A stretch of DNA of 64,000 nt from assembly GCF_963678975.1 (NCBI RefSeq), contig NC_089278.1, forward strand, positions 7,963,479 to 8,027,478. Reading direction: 5' to 3'. This DNA comes from Dysidea avara. Its lineage: Eukaryota; Porifera; Demospongiae; Dictyoceratida; Dysideidae. The translations under genes and the position numbers were made by a program. A model generated the notes under the pieces. That model did no database searches and was not told where the DNA came from. It was given only the letters and a program-made list of their open reading frames with translations. Shown here piece after piece: positions 24,839 to 37,349 of the stretch (position 1 is its first letter; each line of letters opens with the position of its first letter).

Positions 24839-25302
24839 GGCCCCTATTCGGTGATTATTAGTTTCTCATCCAGCCTTTCTAATTATTATGATGCGGGCGG
24901 GAGGGTCACATGATTACCATTATGCCATTATTTTATAGTATTAACACACTGATGTACAGACCTTGTCCAAATTGTATTTCTTGCTACACTGAAACATTTC
25001 CTTCTCCAGCTGATTCTACTTTTCGTGATCGCCAACTGTTTCAGTTTCGACAGTCAACTGAAAGCCTGCTTTGATGAAGTCGATAGAGCACGATTGCTAC
25101 TGGCACTGCAGCAATTTGCTAAAGAAAACAACAGTTCTCCTGGTGATATATAACGAATTGTAGCGTTCATCAACAAAAATTATAACAGTTTGGTATCACG
25201 TGTTCTTCTGAGCATGCGCAGAGTAAATAATGGCTTACCATGCGGTAGCTTAAGAAGGATGCGGGCGGTGGATGAGAAACTAATAATCACCAAATAGGGG
25301 CC
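24839..25302. mobile_element. Harbinger-like MITE with TTA target duplication
   Basis: Inverted ends of nearly 40 bp: ggcccctattcggtgattat (then tagtttctcatcca) at the left and tggatgagaaactaataatc, accaaataggggcc at the right. TTA flanks both sides, matching the TTA/TWA target duplication of PIF/Harbinger elements. The 464 bp unit is non-coding. Confidence 0.8.
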
Positions 25303-26749
25303 TTAGCGTAAAAACCTTGTCGGGTGTTTGCTAATCATTATACAACCAAGTACTAAGAATTTAGCACATATTTATCGAATCACGTATTGCGGTTGTTGGT
25401 GGTATTAAGTATTCATTTAGTAGATGCTGGTGGTATCACCATTAACTATATTTTTTGGCAGGTGGTCAGGTTGTTTAATCACGTGATCAGGTGCACGTGA
25501 TCCCCTCTCAACGCAGGTCGGTGACAAGCACGTAGCTGCTATTGCGTTTTCGAGCCTTTGTTGTAATCTGTATGGCTCGATGTAGGATTTTTGACCCCTG
25601 CAGCTAACTCGAGCCTATCTGGAAGAGAGTTCCATAGCCCAAAGAAAGCCCATAATGGGGTAGCAGGGGGTTCTAAGTGGCTAGTTGGAGTAGTTTACAC
25701 CTTGTCAAAAATGATCATCTTGGTTTTCCTATCGCCCAGATGAGGTCTTGTCACCTTTGATAAGCACTGTTAAGCGTTAGCACCGTAGGGTTAGCACGTG
25801 TGTCTGCCTATTCATGGCTACCTGGCCACCTCTATGTAAACCGTGCCGGCAGCGCAGTTTAGGAGCTGCAAATTGCTATTGGTTGTTGATGCAGGCCGGT
25901 ATAGAAAGGAATATATTTCAAAACGTTAAGTGAGTGATGTTGTATCAGTGCCATGCCCTGGTCTGGCGAGCAATCAGCTGTCAGACTACCCCAGCTTCAT
26001 CGATACTTAGCTGCGTGACCCTACAGCCTTTGTTTGATTGAAATTTTATGGTCATAGTTATGACTTATGCTAAAACTGCTTGTTATAGGTGTGTCACCAG
26101 CGTGGTGCAAAGTTGGCAGTATCAGTAGCCGTAACTATAGCTTGTTATTAATCTATAATGTACATGTGTATGCAAGTGCATATTAGTGGCTGCATGGCCT
26201 GTTGGATTTTAGCACTGTAGTCATGTGATGACCTAACTGATGTGCAGTTGTGCTCTGTCCCCAGCTCACAGTGCAGTCATAGTGAGTAATATTGGCTCAC
26301 CTATTTGTGCACTCTTGACACAATCATAATTGACGTGTTCCCCGTATCCGGAGAATTGAGGCACAGCTCAGTCTAATGTGTCTATGTGTCACTAATCTGA
26401 TACTGCTTAGGGCAATCTCACATCTCTATTTATAGTGTAGGTATGTGTGTTAAACATGCCTGGTGTGATTTCAATAAACTAGTGCATGATACCGCTGGCA
26501 TGTGGTAATGATCAAATACTTTAGTACAACTTTGTCTTGTTGCCTGAAGTAGTGCTACTAGATCTAGACTCACTCGGTTGCTTTGTTCAGTGGTCACCAT
26601 AGCTGTTATAGTGTGCTGCTTATCTGTCACATCCTGACTAGCTGGATATAGAATATTCTAGTCTGTTTTTTTTTTTGTTTTTTTTTGATTGCTAGGAGTT
26701 CTAGTCAAGGTGTTCCCAGCAAGTGAGCTGTACTAGTCACAGCTGGTCA
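25303..26749. other. No gene seen
   Basis: Unique DNA, GC-richer with more CpG at 25480-25860. I see no first exon that I can support. A T-rich run interrupted by one G is at about 26668-26686. Confidence 0.4.
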
Positions 26750-28257
26750 TCTTGATTATTGGTTATTGATTTAGCTGATATGCGTGTACTGTACATGTGC
26801 TACTGAACATCGCTGCCACATCTAGCTACAGCAAATAATGTAGTCTGGTGCTAATGCTCAAGTTGATGACTGACTATACTGTGCTGGTCACTTAGCAGGT
26901 ATAGTCATATGCTCTCGGTGTAGCTGAAGTGTGCTTAAACTGTGGCCACAGCTGCTGCAAGTCCTGCCATTTAGTGGTAGTGATTAGCTGATGTGTCACT
27001 GTACCATGCTACAAATGTAGCTGTCCTGTCATTCAGTTAAGTGCAGTAACTGATATGCTACTGTATAAGCAACTGAGTAGCCATTTTGTTTACTACCATC
27101 GATGTTGTCATGTATAGCTGATACATATCTGTAGTGAACTGTGCTATACCACTGTATAACTGTCAAATATACTGCAAATGACACTGTCAGGTGCTACCGT
27201 TATAGCTGATGCAGGAACCAGGCCTTTATGATCAGTGTGGGTGAAGAGGAGTCTTTAGAGCACATGGTTGGACATGCTAAGTATGTAAGATTTTGCAGAG
27301 ACCAAAGCCCAACCTCATGCGATTGCTATGGCCACTGTGCTGCATTACTGACATAGTTGTCTCACCCACTGTGACTGATACTGAGTGACAGTGATGCAGT
27401 CAGGTGAGAAAGCTCATAGCTGCCCTGTGCTGTTACTATCTGTAAGATCTGTCAATGGTGCAGGTACAAATAACGCAACTAATGTGTAGCCACAATCGTG
27501 ATGTGGTCAGGATTATCTATCCTAGCATGGCTGTTACGTCTGCAACTAATGCGTCAGGTGTTTTCAGTATGCAGTTGAAATTCCTGACACTTCTGCTGTA
27601 CATTATTCGTAGCAATCTATCTGATGTGTGGATGTAGGATCATGACAAAGCCAGATGTCACATCTACTACAATTGATGCAGTCAGATGTAACAATATACC
27701 TGATATATGTGACTGCACAGTGCTACTGACGTAGCTGTCATGTCCACTGAAGCTGCAATTGATGTAGTGAGGGTGTGTGGCTACGCTGGTGATGTTTCTG
27801 CTACCTCCATTGTAATTGATATAGTCTGATGCTAACAGTATAGACTGTACAGTGCTACTGGTGTAGCTGTCCTGATCATGATGCAGTCAGGTGATGATAT
27901 AGCTGATGTGTAGCTGCTGCTGAAGTTTTTACCACCTCCGCTGTGTCCTATGTAACAATATAGCTGATGTGTGGCTGTTGCTACAGTGCATGGTAATAAT
28001 GTATAGCAGTACTGTGGCTGTCCCATTTTTCATTTTATTTTTTACCACTGATGTAGTCAGAAGCTAACAATATAATGACTGTACGGTGTTGTTGACGCAG
28101 CAACTACAGCTGATGCATGCAGTATAGCTGTCATGTAAATGTGTGATGACAGGAAGTCACGTTCCCTGTGATTGATAGTCATGTAGCTGATGTATGATTG
28201 TACTGTGATACCAACATAGTTATCACATTAATTTTACTAGAATTGATGTTGCATCAT
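26750..28257 (+). repeat. Degenerate GTAGCTGATGTG-type repeats
   Basis: Loose, irregular repeats of tagctgatgtg, gctactgacgtagctgt and gatgcagtcaggtg, without fixed spacing. They look like the decayed left flank of the regular minisatellite that starts near 28258. Confidence 0.55.
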
Positions 28258-31200
28258 TCATGTTTGAGAGCTACCAATGTAGCCCACGTTTGAGTACTAT
28301 CGACATAGCTCATGTATGAGTGTTACTGGCGTAGCTCATGTGTGATTGCTACTGACATCACTCATGTTTGAGAGCTGCCAACTTTAGTGCTACTGACATA
28401 GCTCATGTATGGCTGCAACTAATGTAGTTCATGTCTGGTGCAGCTCGTGTTTGAGTGCTACCAGCTTACCTCTTTTGAGTGGTACAGACTTACATAGCTC
28501 ATGTCTGGGAGCTCCTGTCTGGGTACTATCAATACAGCTCATGTCTGAGTGTTACCAATGTAGTTTTGTTTGAGCATCAGCGATGTAGCTCATGTAAGCA
28601 TGTTTGAGTACTACCAACATGGCTCATGATCATGTCCACATAATGCTAATGATATAGCTCATGTTTGAGTGCTACTGACATAGCCCATGTTTGAGTGTTA
28701 CATGGGCGTAGATCATGTTTGAGTGCTACCAACACAGCTCATGTCTGAGTGCTACTGATGTAGCTCATGTTACCAGCTTACCTCTTTTGAGTGCTATGTA
28801 CCAAGTAGCTCATGTCTGAGTGCTACTAATATAGCTCATGTTTGAGTGCTACCAAACATAGCTCATGTCTGAAATTGAGATGTTCGTAGCTCATGTTTGC
28901 ATGCTACTGATGTAGCTCATGTTTGAGTACTACTGATGTAGCTCATGTTTGAGTTTGAGTGCTACCAACGTAGCTCATGTCTGAGTGTAGTAGCCCGTGT
29001 TACCGACTTGTATAATTACCTCTTTTGAGTGCTACTGACATAGCTCCTGTCTGAGTGCTATTGATATAGCTAATGTTTGAGTGCTACTGACTGCTCATGT
29101 TTATGTGCTACCAAGATAGCTCATGTCTGATACTGAGTGCTACTGATGTTTGTAGCTCATGTTTGCTTGCTACTGACATAGCTCGTGTTTGAATGCTACC
29201 AGCTTACCTCTTTTGAGTGCTACTGACATAGCTCCTGTCTGAGTGCTATTGATATAGCTAATGTTTGAGTGCTACTGACTGCTCATGTTTATGTGCTACC
29301 AAGATAGCTCATGTCTGATACTGAGTGCTACTGATGTTTGTAGCTCATGTTTGCTTGCTACTGACATAGCTCGTGTTTGAATGCTACCAGCTTACCTCTT
29401 TTGAGTGCTACTGATGTAGCTCATGTTTGAGTGCTACTCACTCTTGAGTGTTTGCAATATAGCTCATGTTTTGAGTGCTACTGATGTAGTTCATGCTTGA
29501 GTGCTACCAATATGTTTATGGTAGAGTTCTACTGTTGTAACTCATGTTTGAGTGCTACCGACATAGCTCATGTGTGAAAGCTTTTAACTTACCACATTAA
29601 TTATGGGTGCTACCGATGTAGCTCGTGTATGGGTGCTACCGATGTAGCTCATGTCTGAGCACTACCAATGTAGCTCATGCCTGAGTGCTACTGACGTATA
29701 GTAGTTCATGTTTACGTGCTACCGACATAGCTCGTATTGTGAGATGTAGACTCATGTTTGAGTACCAACTTACCTCATTTGGGTGCTAGCAACATAGCTC
29801 ATTTCTGGGTGCTATAGCTACTCATGTCTGGCTACTAGTGATGTAGCTCATGTCTGAGTGCAACTGACGGCTCATTTTGGGTGTTACCAACATATTGAGT
29901 GCTACCGATGTAACTCGGATTTGGGTACTACCAATGTAGCTCATGATCATGTTTGAGAACTGCTGACATAGCTTGTTTGAGTGCTATACCATCTTAACTC
30001 ATGTTTCAGTGCTGCTGACATAGCTCATGTGTGAGTGCTACCTATGTAGCTCATGTATGAGTGCTACCAGCGTAGCTTATGCTGTGTGAGTGCTACCGAC
30101 ATAGCTCACGTTGTGAGATGTAGCTCATGTTTGAGTACCAACTTGAGTGCTACCAACATAGCTCATGTCTGGCTACAACTACTGATGTAGCTCATGTCTG
30201 GGTGCTACTGACAGCTCATGTCTGGGTGTTACTGACATATTGAGTGCTACTGATGTCACTCAGGTTATTACCGACGTACCTCATGTTTGAATGCTACCGA
30301 TGTAGTTCATATGTGACTGCTACCAATGTATTTTTCTACAGTTGTGACTCATGTTTGAGTGCTACTGACATAGCTCATGTGTAAATGCTTTTAACTTACC
30401 ACATTTGAGTGCTACCGATGTAGCTCATGTATGGGTGCTACCGACGTAGCTCATGTCTGGGTATTACCAATGTAGCTTATGTCTGAGTGCTACTGATGTA
30501 TAGTAGTTCGGTTTGAGTGCTACTGACATAGCACATGTTTAAGTGCTACTGACATAGCTCATACTGTGAGATGTAGCTCATGTTTCAGTACCAACTTACC
30601 TCATTAGAGTGCTACCAACATAGCTCATCTCAGGGTGCTATATGTGTCTGGCTACTAGTGATGTAGTTCATGTCTGGGTGTTACTGACATATTAAGTGCT
30701 GCTGATATAACTCAGGTTTGGGTACTACCGACATAGCTCATGTTTGCAACATAGCTAGTGTTCGACTGAGTGCTACCAATGTAGCTCATGTTTGAGTGCT
30801 ACCATTGTAGCTCATGTGTGAGTGCTACCAACATGGCTCACATTGTGAGATGTAGCTCATGTTTGAGTACCAACTTACCTCATTTGAGCGCTACCAACAT
30901 AGTTCATGTCTGAGTGCTACCTACAGATCGTGTCTGGGTGTTAATAACAAATTGAATGCTACTGACAGCTCAAGTCTAGGTGTTAATGACATATTGAGTG
31001 CTACTGATGTAGCTCAGGTTTGAGTACTACTGATGCAGCTCATGTTCGAGTACTATTGACATAGCTCATGTGTGAGTCCTACCGATGTAGCTCATGTGTG
31101 AGTGCTGCCAATGTAGCTGATGTTTGAGTGCTACCAACGTAGCTGATGTGAGTGCTACTGACGTAGCTGATGTTTGAGTGCTACCGACGTAGCTGGTGTT

Positions 31201-31400
31201 TGAGTGCTGCCAATGTAGCTGATGTTTGAGTGCTACTGATGTAGCTGATGTGAGTGCTACTGAAGTAGCTGATGTTTGAGTGCTACCGACGTAGCTGATG
31301 TGAGTGCTACTGACGTAGCTGATGTTTGAGTGCTACCAACGTAGCTGGTGTTTGAGTGCTACCGACGTAGCTGATGTTTGAGTGCTACTGATGTAGCTGC
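28258..31400 (+). repeat. ~25 bp minisatellite, GAGTGCTACCGACGTAGCTC type
   Basis: Over 3 kb of units of about 24-26 bp built from gagtgctaccgacgtagctc plus atgttt. Each good unit contains the inverted pair GCTAC-4 nt-GTAGC. The units are irregular at the left and middle and most uniform at 31080-31400, where a gtagctgatgtttgagtgct variant repeats cleanly. It is unrelated in sequence to the 30-31 bp arrays. No ORF. Confidence 0.93.
29027..29402 (+). repeat. 188 bp tandem duplication inside the minisatellite
   Basis: The block starting gagtgctactgacatagctc (ctgtctgag) at 29027 is repeated without visible change from 29215; a third start at 29403 diverges after a few bases. It shows segmental rather than single-unit expansion. 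Confidence 0.85.
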
Positions 31401-31877
31401 CAATCCACCTGTCCCCAACTGAACCAGGCCTAGCTATCATTCCCCTTTTCCCTCCCTCCTAGGGGCTATACTTTAAAATGTGGAATCCAACCAGCTTAAT
31501 TTGCGGTCAACCAATCCATAAATTTCTTTCAAAAGAAAATTCCAGCAACTTTACCCTAAAAAGGCCAGGTACCCTCTACGCCTACCTCCAGGATGTACTA
31601 TATTTCACCCCCTTCCTGTGTAAAGGGAGGACAATGAGGGTTAGTGGGGACTTCCGGTGGTAGGTGATAACTAACTCGGCGAGACGATACTGGAGCATCT
31701 ACCGATAGAATCAGTTGTGATCTGTGTGTGCCACCGCGGCTAGAGCACTATTGATCAAACTAGTGCCGGAAACTTTCTTGAGAATCTTCCTGGTCACATT
31801 CTGACGGTTATCACTGTGGTTCGCGGGGTAAAAGTAGAAGTTGATACCCTATTATTCATCACGATATCATTCCGTTT
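31401..31877. other. No gene seen
   Basis: Unique DNA between the minisatellite and a LINE. A 61-codon open frame (31478-31663) has no recognisable features. Confidence 0.35.
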
Positions 31878-32438
31878 GAGGTTTAAGATTTAAGATTTAA
31901 GATTAGGTACTGGGCAGTCAGCTCAGCTGGTTTGCCCAGGGGGTGAAAACCCCAAATGGTACAATCAAATACATACATACATACATGCAATTTGATAATT
32001 AATTACAGTAGTGAAGGTTAAGTACGTAAATAAATTCATCCAAATTTCTTGATTCTATTATATTAATTGGCAACTCATTCCAGTCTTTAACAGTTCTAGG
32101 ATAATAACTATATTTATAGGTGTTGAGGGTTGCTTGTTGGCAGAATGAAATGATTGGGGTGATGTTGCCTGGTACAAAATTGAGTTCTTTGATAATGTGA
32201 GGGGATGGAGATCGGTAGTGTATAATTATTTTATAGAATAGTGTTAATCTTGATGACTGACGGCGTTGTTGTAATGTAGGTATACTAAGAGAGGACAATA
32301 ATGACGTAACACTATTTCTGGAGTAATCTGATAAAATCCATCGAGCAGCTCTTCTTTGCACCTTTTCTAACTTATAAATGTCAGTGTTATAATACGGATC
32401 CCAAACTGGGGCGGCATATTCCATAATTGGTCGAACCA
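31878..32438 (-). mobile_element. 5'-truncated LINE, copy 2 of the 6171-9040 family
   Basis: Near-identical to 6171-6712: the C-terminal ORF (VRPIMEYAAPVWDPYYNTDI, VQRRAARWILSDYSRNS, YKYSYYPRTVKDWNELPIN) is open for 146 codons, followed by the same 3' end and CATA microsatellite. The 5' truncation is at 32438. The word atatcatt occurs near both ends (about 31863 and 32453) and may be a target duplication. Confidence 0.88.
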
Positions 32439-32796
32439 ATAGAGGTAGAGATGAAATATCATTGCTCTCCGTCTCGCACTTTTACGCACGACGAGTTGAA
32501 GTTCGATCACACGAGCCAACAAATGGCGCCTTCTGCGTAACTGGCTGGAGGCGTGCGTGATTCTTTTGTGCTAACCACAGTTAAGCTATTAACCTCCATA
32601 ATACTAAACGCGGTTAAAATTACGTCATAAATAAATAAATAATAAAAAAAATAATAATAATAAGGGCGAAAACCTGGTGCGATTGTTAATTAGTGGCAAA
32701 GTACTGATTTGTTCAGTGTGACTCCGACCATCTCGCTCCGACCGTGCAGGCTGCAGTACGTAGTTACCGCTGATCGTGCACAAGACAGTCACTAAA
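32439..32796 (+). promoter_or_regulatory. Candidate promoter and 5' UTR of the Frizzled-domain gene
   Basis: This stretch is richer in CpG than its surroundings (ctccgtctcgcacttttacg, cacgacgagttgaag, cgatcacacgagcc) and lies directly upstream of the first exon. No TATA box was confirmed. The assignment rests on position and composition. Confidence 0.35.
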
Positions 32797-32857
32797 ATGA
32801 AGAAACTTCAATGTGTCGGACTTGGTCTACTGCTCGCTCCGTCATTGATTGCATTTG
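32797..32857 (+). CDS. Frizzled-domain membrane protein, exon 1 (signal peptide)
   Basis: The ATG at 32797 sits in an acceptable context (ctaaaATGA). It encodes MKKLQCVGLGLLLAPSLIAF, a typical signal peptide: two lysines, a hydrophobic core and small residues. The exon ends TTTG|GTGAGTG, leaving one base of the next codon. Exon 2 at 34204 supplies the other two (TG), giving Val. This phase match, and the lack of another obvious partner, link it to the exons downstream. Confidence 0.7.
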
Positions 32858-34203
32858 GTGAGTGTGCGGCATGCCACTAGGTATAGCTACCCGCCAACTA
32901 CGAGCTCACTAATAACGGCGGTAGCTATAATCATAGTGATTGGTTCAAACAAGTAAAATTGGATATAGATTATAGTATTTCTCCGTACGGAGAATATGTC
33001 AGTCTCCAGACCCAGGCCACACTAACTAGATATAATTTGCATTCATATCGGCTAGCTACCATTCAAGTAAACGTCCCGGCACCGCGCGCCTGCATCTGGG
33101 TGTAGCTACAAACTCAGGCACAAATTCACGTTTGGGATATTTTTGCAACTTAAAGTAGAAACTATACGATTGCATACTTTATGAAGCTTTTTATGGTTGT
33201 ACTAGAAAAGCTGCCAATCTTATAATGGAAATGGTCTGCATGCAAATATGAGGTGCAGGATGGGAAACAGAATTTATTTGGAGTGGCCTTAGCAATCAAC
33301 TCGACAATCAACCAGCTTGCTAACAAGTAGGGGGTGGATGGTGAGATGCCCTAATTAAGAAAAAGTAGACTTAGCTTGCTTTCACGGGATGGTCGAGTGA
33401 AGGAAAGAGTAAGATGTGTACAGCGTATTCAGCCTCGTTCCAGCATTCCTTTGGTATTTTCTTCTTTTGGTGATCTGAGCAGAAAGATTGCCATTTCTTT
33501 ATAGTCAGGCTGATTTGTTTGCCATTTCCTATTACAATATGTAAACATATTATCATAGGGAATGGCACATTTACTGTAAACATCTTGTACATTTTGCTGA
33601 AAGTATAGAAGAAATGGTATAGCCTCAAGCTCTCAGCCCAGACCACGAAAGACCAAGAGAGTGAACAAGGCAACCCCAACAGAGCAATGAAGGCATTTGG
33701 TAGCTTGGTGCATTTGGGTGAAAAACCCTTACATAAAAAATGCACCTTGTTACTGACCCCTAAAGCTCTTTCCATCTACATCAGCTCTGGCATCATGACA
33801 GTAGCTGGTGTAACAATTTCAGAAGATAGTGGCTGCAGCGGTGGCTCGGTGAGGACATCATGACAGACTTTCTGCACCCAGCTAGCAGTTAGGTCACAAA
33901 ACTACTTGTGCCACGTGGTACATTTAGCTAACACCAGCAGATGCACTACACTTAGCCTGCTCACCTGGCATAGTGGCTCACGCGGTATGATTGAGGCGGA
34001 GCCAGTTAGTACAGTAAGCAATACATTAGCTCCATTAAAAGTCTCGCAATGCTGTCACAGTGTCATCACACATACTGGGAATCATATTTTGTTGTGCTAT
34101 GACATTTACTACACAATATCTTATAGCTACTATTTTCACATTATGATGTTACAGCTTTGCTAATGCAATGTGTATATATGTGCATGTATTGATGTTTTTA
34201 CAG

Positions 34204-34252
34204 TGAGAGGTTATGAATCTGATGGTGCATTTGTATGTGATGACAAGAGCAA
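34204..34252 (+). CDS. Frizzled-domain membrane protein, exon 2
   Basis: Acceptor ttttacag and donor AA|GTAAGT. Encodes VRGYESDGAFVCDDKS plus two bases (AA) of the next codon. The next base available in phase is the T at 57675, giving Asn and the continuous reading CDDKSNCTSIPDNSSC. The first Cys here probably belongs to the first cysteine-rich domain or lies just ahead of it. Confidence 0.65.
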
Positions 34253-35990
34253 GTAAGTGGATGTTTATAAAAATTTACTGTAGTAGTCTAATTGTTTAAA
34301 TGATGCATTGGGTCTGGTATTAAATAGATCTTTAATGTTAAAATTCTGCTACCCTGGATTATATAGCCTTCTCACAGGTCCCCATAGCTAGTGGGGGTCG
34401 CACTTACAATTACAAAACAAAACTGGAAAGATATGTATATGGTAGTTAAATCCCAGCTGCATTAGTTTAACCTTGGCAGACAGAAGTCTGAAAGACTATA
34501 TATTAACATTCAAAGCACCTATATATCCTAAAGGTCAAGCACAGCAAACACCATACATGACATGACCTACATGTTTATGATGATGCATTGTTTATAAACT
34601 TATGTGGGATAGAAACCAGTCAAATCCCATTGCATGTGTATACCTAGTTATCACACCTAGTTATCACACCTTGGCCTTGGTTTTGCCACACCTTGGGTCG
34701 ATAAAACTATGTGCCTATACTTTTAATGTGTCCAATGTAGTTTATGAATAGTCTAAGTAATAAAACATGTCTATAGTTAGTAGGGACTGATAGCTAAAGT
34801 TTGAGTTAACAACTGCAAAATCAAAATAAGTTTAAATTTTGTCTGAAACATTCTGATGATTTGGTAGGTACTGCCAAAGTCCATAAGTGTGATTCAGAAT
34901 TTACTATGCCATACAGGGTTTCAATAGTATTACAGCATAAAAACTAAAATTAAAATATCATTTATGGTCCTTCAACATTAATATTACCCATCATGTATAT
35001 TGTGTCAAGGAGTTGTATCATCACTTATTATCTATGGTTGTATACTCTACCATTATAAAGGTATTTGTCACAGTGTTTATTACATATGTACATTAACCAG
35101 ATTAGGTGCACAACATGGTATCAAGAGTTAATAATTCTATTTGTCTATTGTACTCACAGGGACATCATGGTACCAGTGGTCTATTTAGTGTGTTTATGTT
35201 TTTGCTAGTCATAATTGGCTTCATACATATCTATCCATACATCCTAATTAAATTTGATGTATTAAGGAGCCAGTTAGATATTATTAAGCTTGTGTACAAG
35301 CTGCTATATTGTTGAATAAAGTTACAGATAAACACCATCATCACAAACTGTCATATCATCACTAACAGAATTAATTTCATTAACTCATATCAGTATGCTG
35401 TATTTGAATGTTATCCATCTTCTAATTGTGTTGCAATAAGCTGTAGTATGTGATAAAAATGAATTTTTACAAACAATACTGGTATTTGGTAAGTAGTGAA
35501 GACTTGTTAAGTTAAACTTCACAAAATTGTAATAGTTTAGTACAAACCAGTACATTAACAAACCTTCTCCCCACACATGCAGTGATGTAATATGGTTTTG
35601 CATTTAGATAACTAGGCTTTCCTTTTTACTTATTTACACTCCAGTAGTTCAACAATATTTTGTACTGTAATACTCTTTCTCATTAAACCTAGAACTTTTA
35701 TTTAGAGACTAGGTGAGATGGATAGTTGGTAGTAATGGCTCAACAGTTACAGCTAAGGTGTTAGATCCTGATTGGCTTTCTATCAAAAACTTTATACATT
35801 ATTGTGTACATTATTTTATTCTGAGTGACTACTACACCATTGTTACATGTGTTCGGCATTCACATTATAAGCCAATGACTTGTCACGATGCATGGTTAGT
35901 CTATCTACAGGACCATAAACTAATTCTATAAAACAGCTTACCTTGTAGGCACTAAATACAATATTAATCTCTTTTGTAAATGATAATTGT
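34253..35990 (+). other. Intron 2 of the Frizzled-domain gene, unique part
   Basis: Unique AT-rich DNA at the start of the 23.4 kb intron. At about 35160 an acceptor-like ctcacag is followed by an open stretch coding for a hydrophobic segment (FSVFMFLLVIIGFIHIYPYI) that stops at 35315, with aataaa at about 35317. This might be an alternative last exon, or chance. Confidence 0.4.
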
Positions 35991-36699
35991 AGCACTTCAA
36001 ATAATTACTTGATTTGCAGCAAAGTTGGTACCTAGATTTGCTTCTTTATACCTCTCCCCATCATTGTGCCAAACTTTAAATTATGCCTTGCATTTACAGA
36101 AAGTTTACAAAAAGTAAAGAACAAAAAATATTAGACAAGCTTATATAATCACATAATTATTAAGACACACGGCACTTTGTCATGTGGCCAAGAAAACTGG
36201 TGTATCACACCATAAGTATATTTACAGGAAGAACTACATACCAAATTTGAGCAAGATTGCCTAACACAAGTGTAAAATACAAGATTTTAAGTCCTCAAAA
36301 TTTGGCATAATTTCTTCATTTTTCTTTGTTTAGGGGGCTTAATTTATTCTTTTCACACACTTTTCAAAAACCATTATAAAATGCTAATGTGTAGCTTGAT
36401 TTTCTTAAGCTTTGGTGCACTTTAAGAATGTATTGCAATAAAAAATTACATACCAAGTTTGGTGCAAGTCTGATAAAGTCGTAGAGCTACGGACAACTAT
36501 TTGCAATAAAAAGGCCGACTTGTCACACCTTTACAGGGTAAGCCACTTATGGGAATAACTAAAAATCGGTCTGCATGTGGGTTAACCATCATAGTTCAAA
36601 CTGGAGCTGTACAATAATAGTAAAGCCTATATCTCGATAAGTGACAAGCTCAACAATAGATATTATCTCGATAATTATGTAGCACCACAGGACTGTATA

Positions 36700-36771
36700 A
36701 AATTTCTGACATAACAAACACTATGTAACTTTTGACATAAAGTCACATAGTGTTTGTTATGTCAGAAATTT
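36700..36771. repeat. Short near-perfect palindrome
   Basis: aaatttctgacataacaaac (actatgta) is matched inverted by cacatagtgtttgttatgtc, agaaattt around a centre of about 16 bp. It could form a stable hairpin. Origin unknown. Confidence 0.85.
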
Positions 36772-37024
36772 AATTACTTCTCTAAGTAGTTTCAGGCACA
36801 CGTGCACCTTTTCACAAGTTTTCCATCTGACTGTGGTTGATTTATAGAAATAGATTACAAAGATTTACTATTATCTTGATAAGCAAATTCATTATCTTAT
36901 TTACAATAGGTGATTTAAGTATCTGGATAATCTTTTACGCTGTGCCTTGAGTCACGACAATCACGTGAATGAAAAAAAACTTAGACAAAAGCCTAAGAAA
37001 TGAAAAAAAATTTTTTGACTAAAG

Positions 37025-37085
37025 TGAGGTTTGAACCCATGACTAGCCCAGTGTTCTAACCACTGTATCACAGCACTGCCAGCTA
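37025..37085 (-). other. tRNA-like (SINE) fragment
   Basis: On the minus strand: tgtgatacagtggttagaac, actgggctagtcatgggttc, aaacctcac, resembling the lower half of a tRNA with a B-box-like GGTTCAAACC. There is no full cloverleaf, so it is probably a SINE remnant rather than a tRNA gene. Confidence 0.45.
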
Positions 37086-37349
37086 CCCTATGCCCTTAGT
37101 TTGTACCTTATGGCTTATTCTACCCCAAGAAGGCAATGTAATGTCGGATTTTGCAGATATTTCGATCGAATTCTACCCCAAGAAGGCAATGGAATTTATT
37201 GCCACTGTAGTTGTATTCAAGTGAGAGTTAGTCCAACATGTAACAACAGTTAGCAAATTATTTTGAAGAAGTTGAATTTTTACATTGGAAACCCTATAAT
37301 AGAGCATTCAGCTAATTTATTTACTCAGTTATAGAATTCTATTAGTTAT

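Larger units (their letters stand above)
35991..37349 (+). mobile_element. Diverged 5' part of composite element copy C
   Basis: Recognisable by homology to the better-preserved 5' parts at 41923 and 53597: ccaaatttgagcaagattgc, a poly-T/C block with cacacacttttcaaaaacc, gctataaaatgc-like text, and ttacagggtaagccacttat followed by aaaaatcggt. It is older than the other copies, has lost the clear TCAAGACAC terminus and has insertions, including a tRNA-like segment at 37025-37085. Confidence 0.6.

Noticed and set aside
33371..33775. 134-codon open frame on the minus strand
   Set aside because: No domain, no splice context and no homology to anything I recognise; it lies in intron 1 of the receptor gene and may be chance. 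Recorded but not called.
37025..37085. tRNA gene
   Set aside because: Only a B-box-like half is present and no acceptor stem can be formed; a SINE remnant is more likely.
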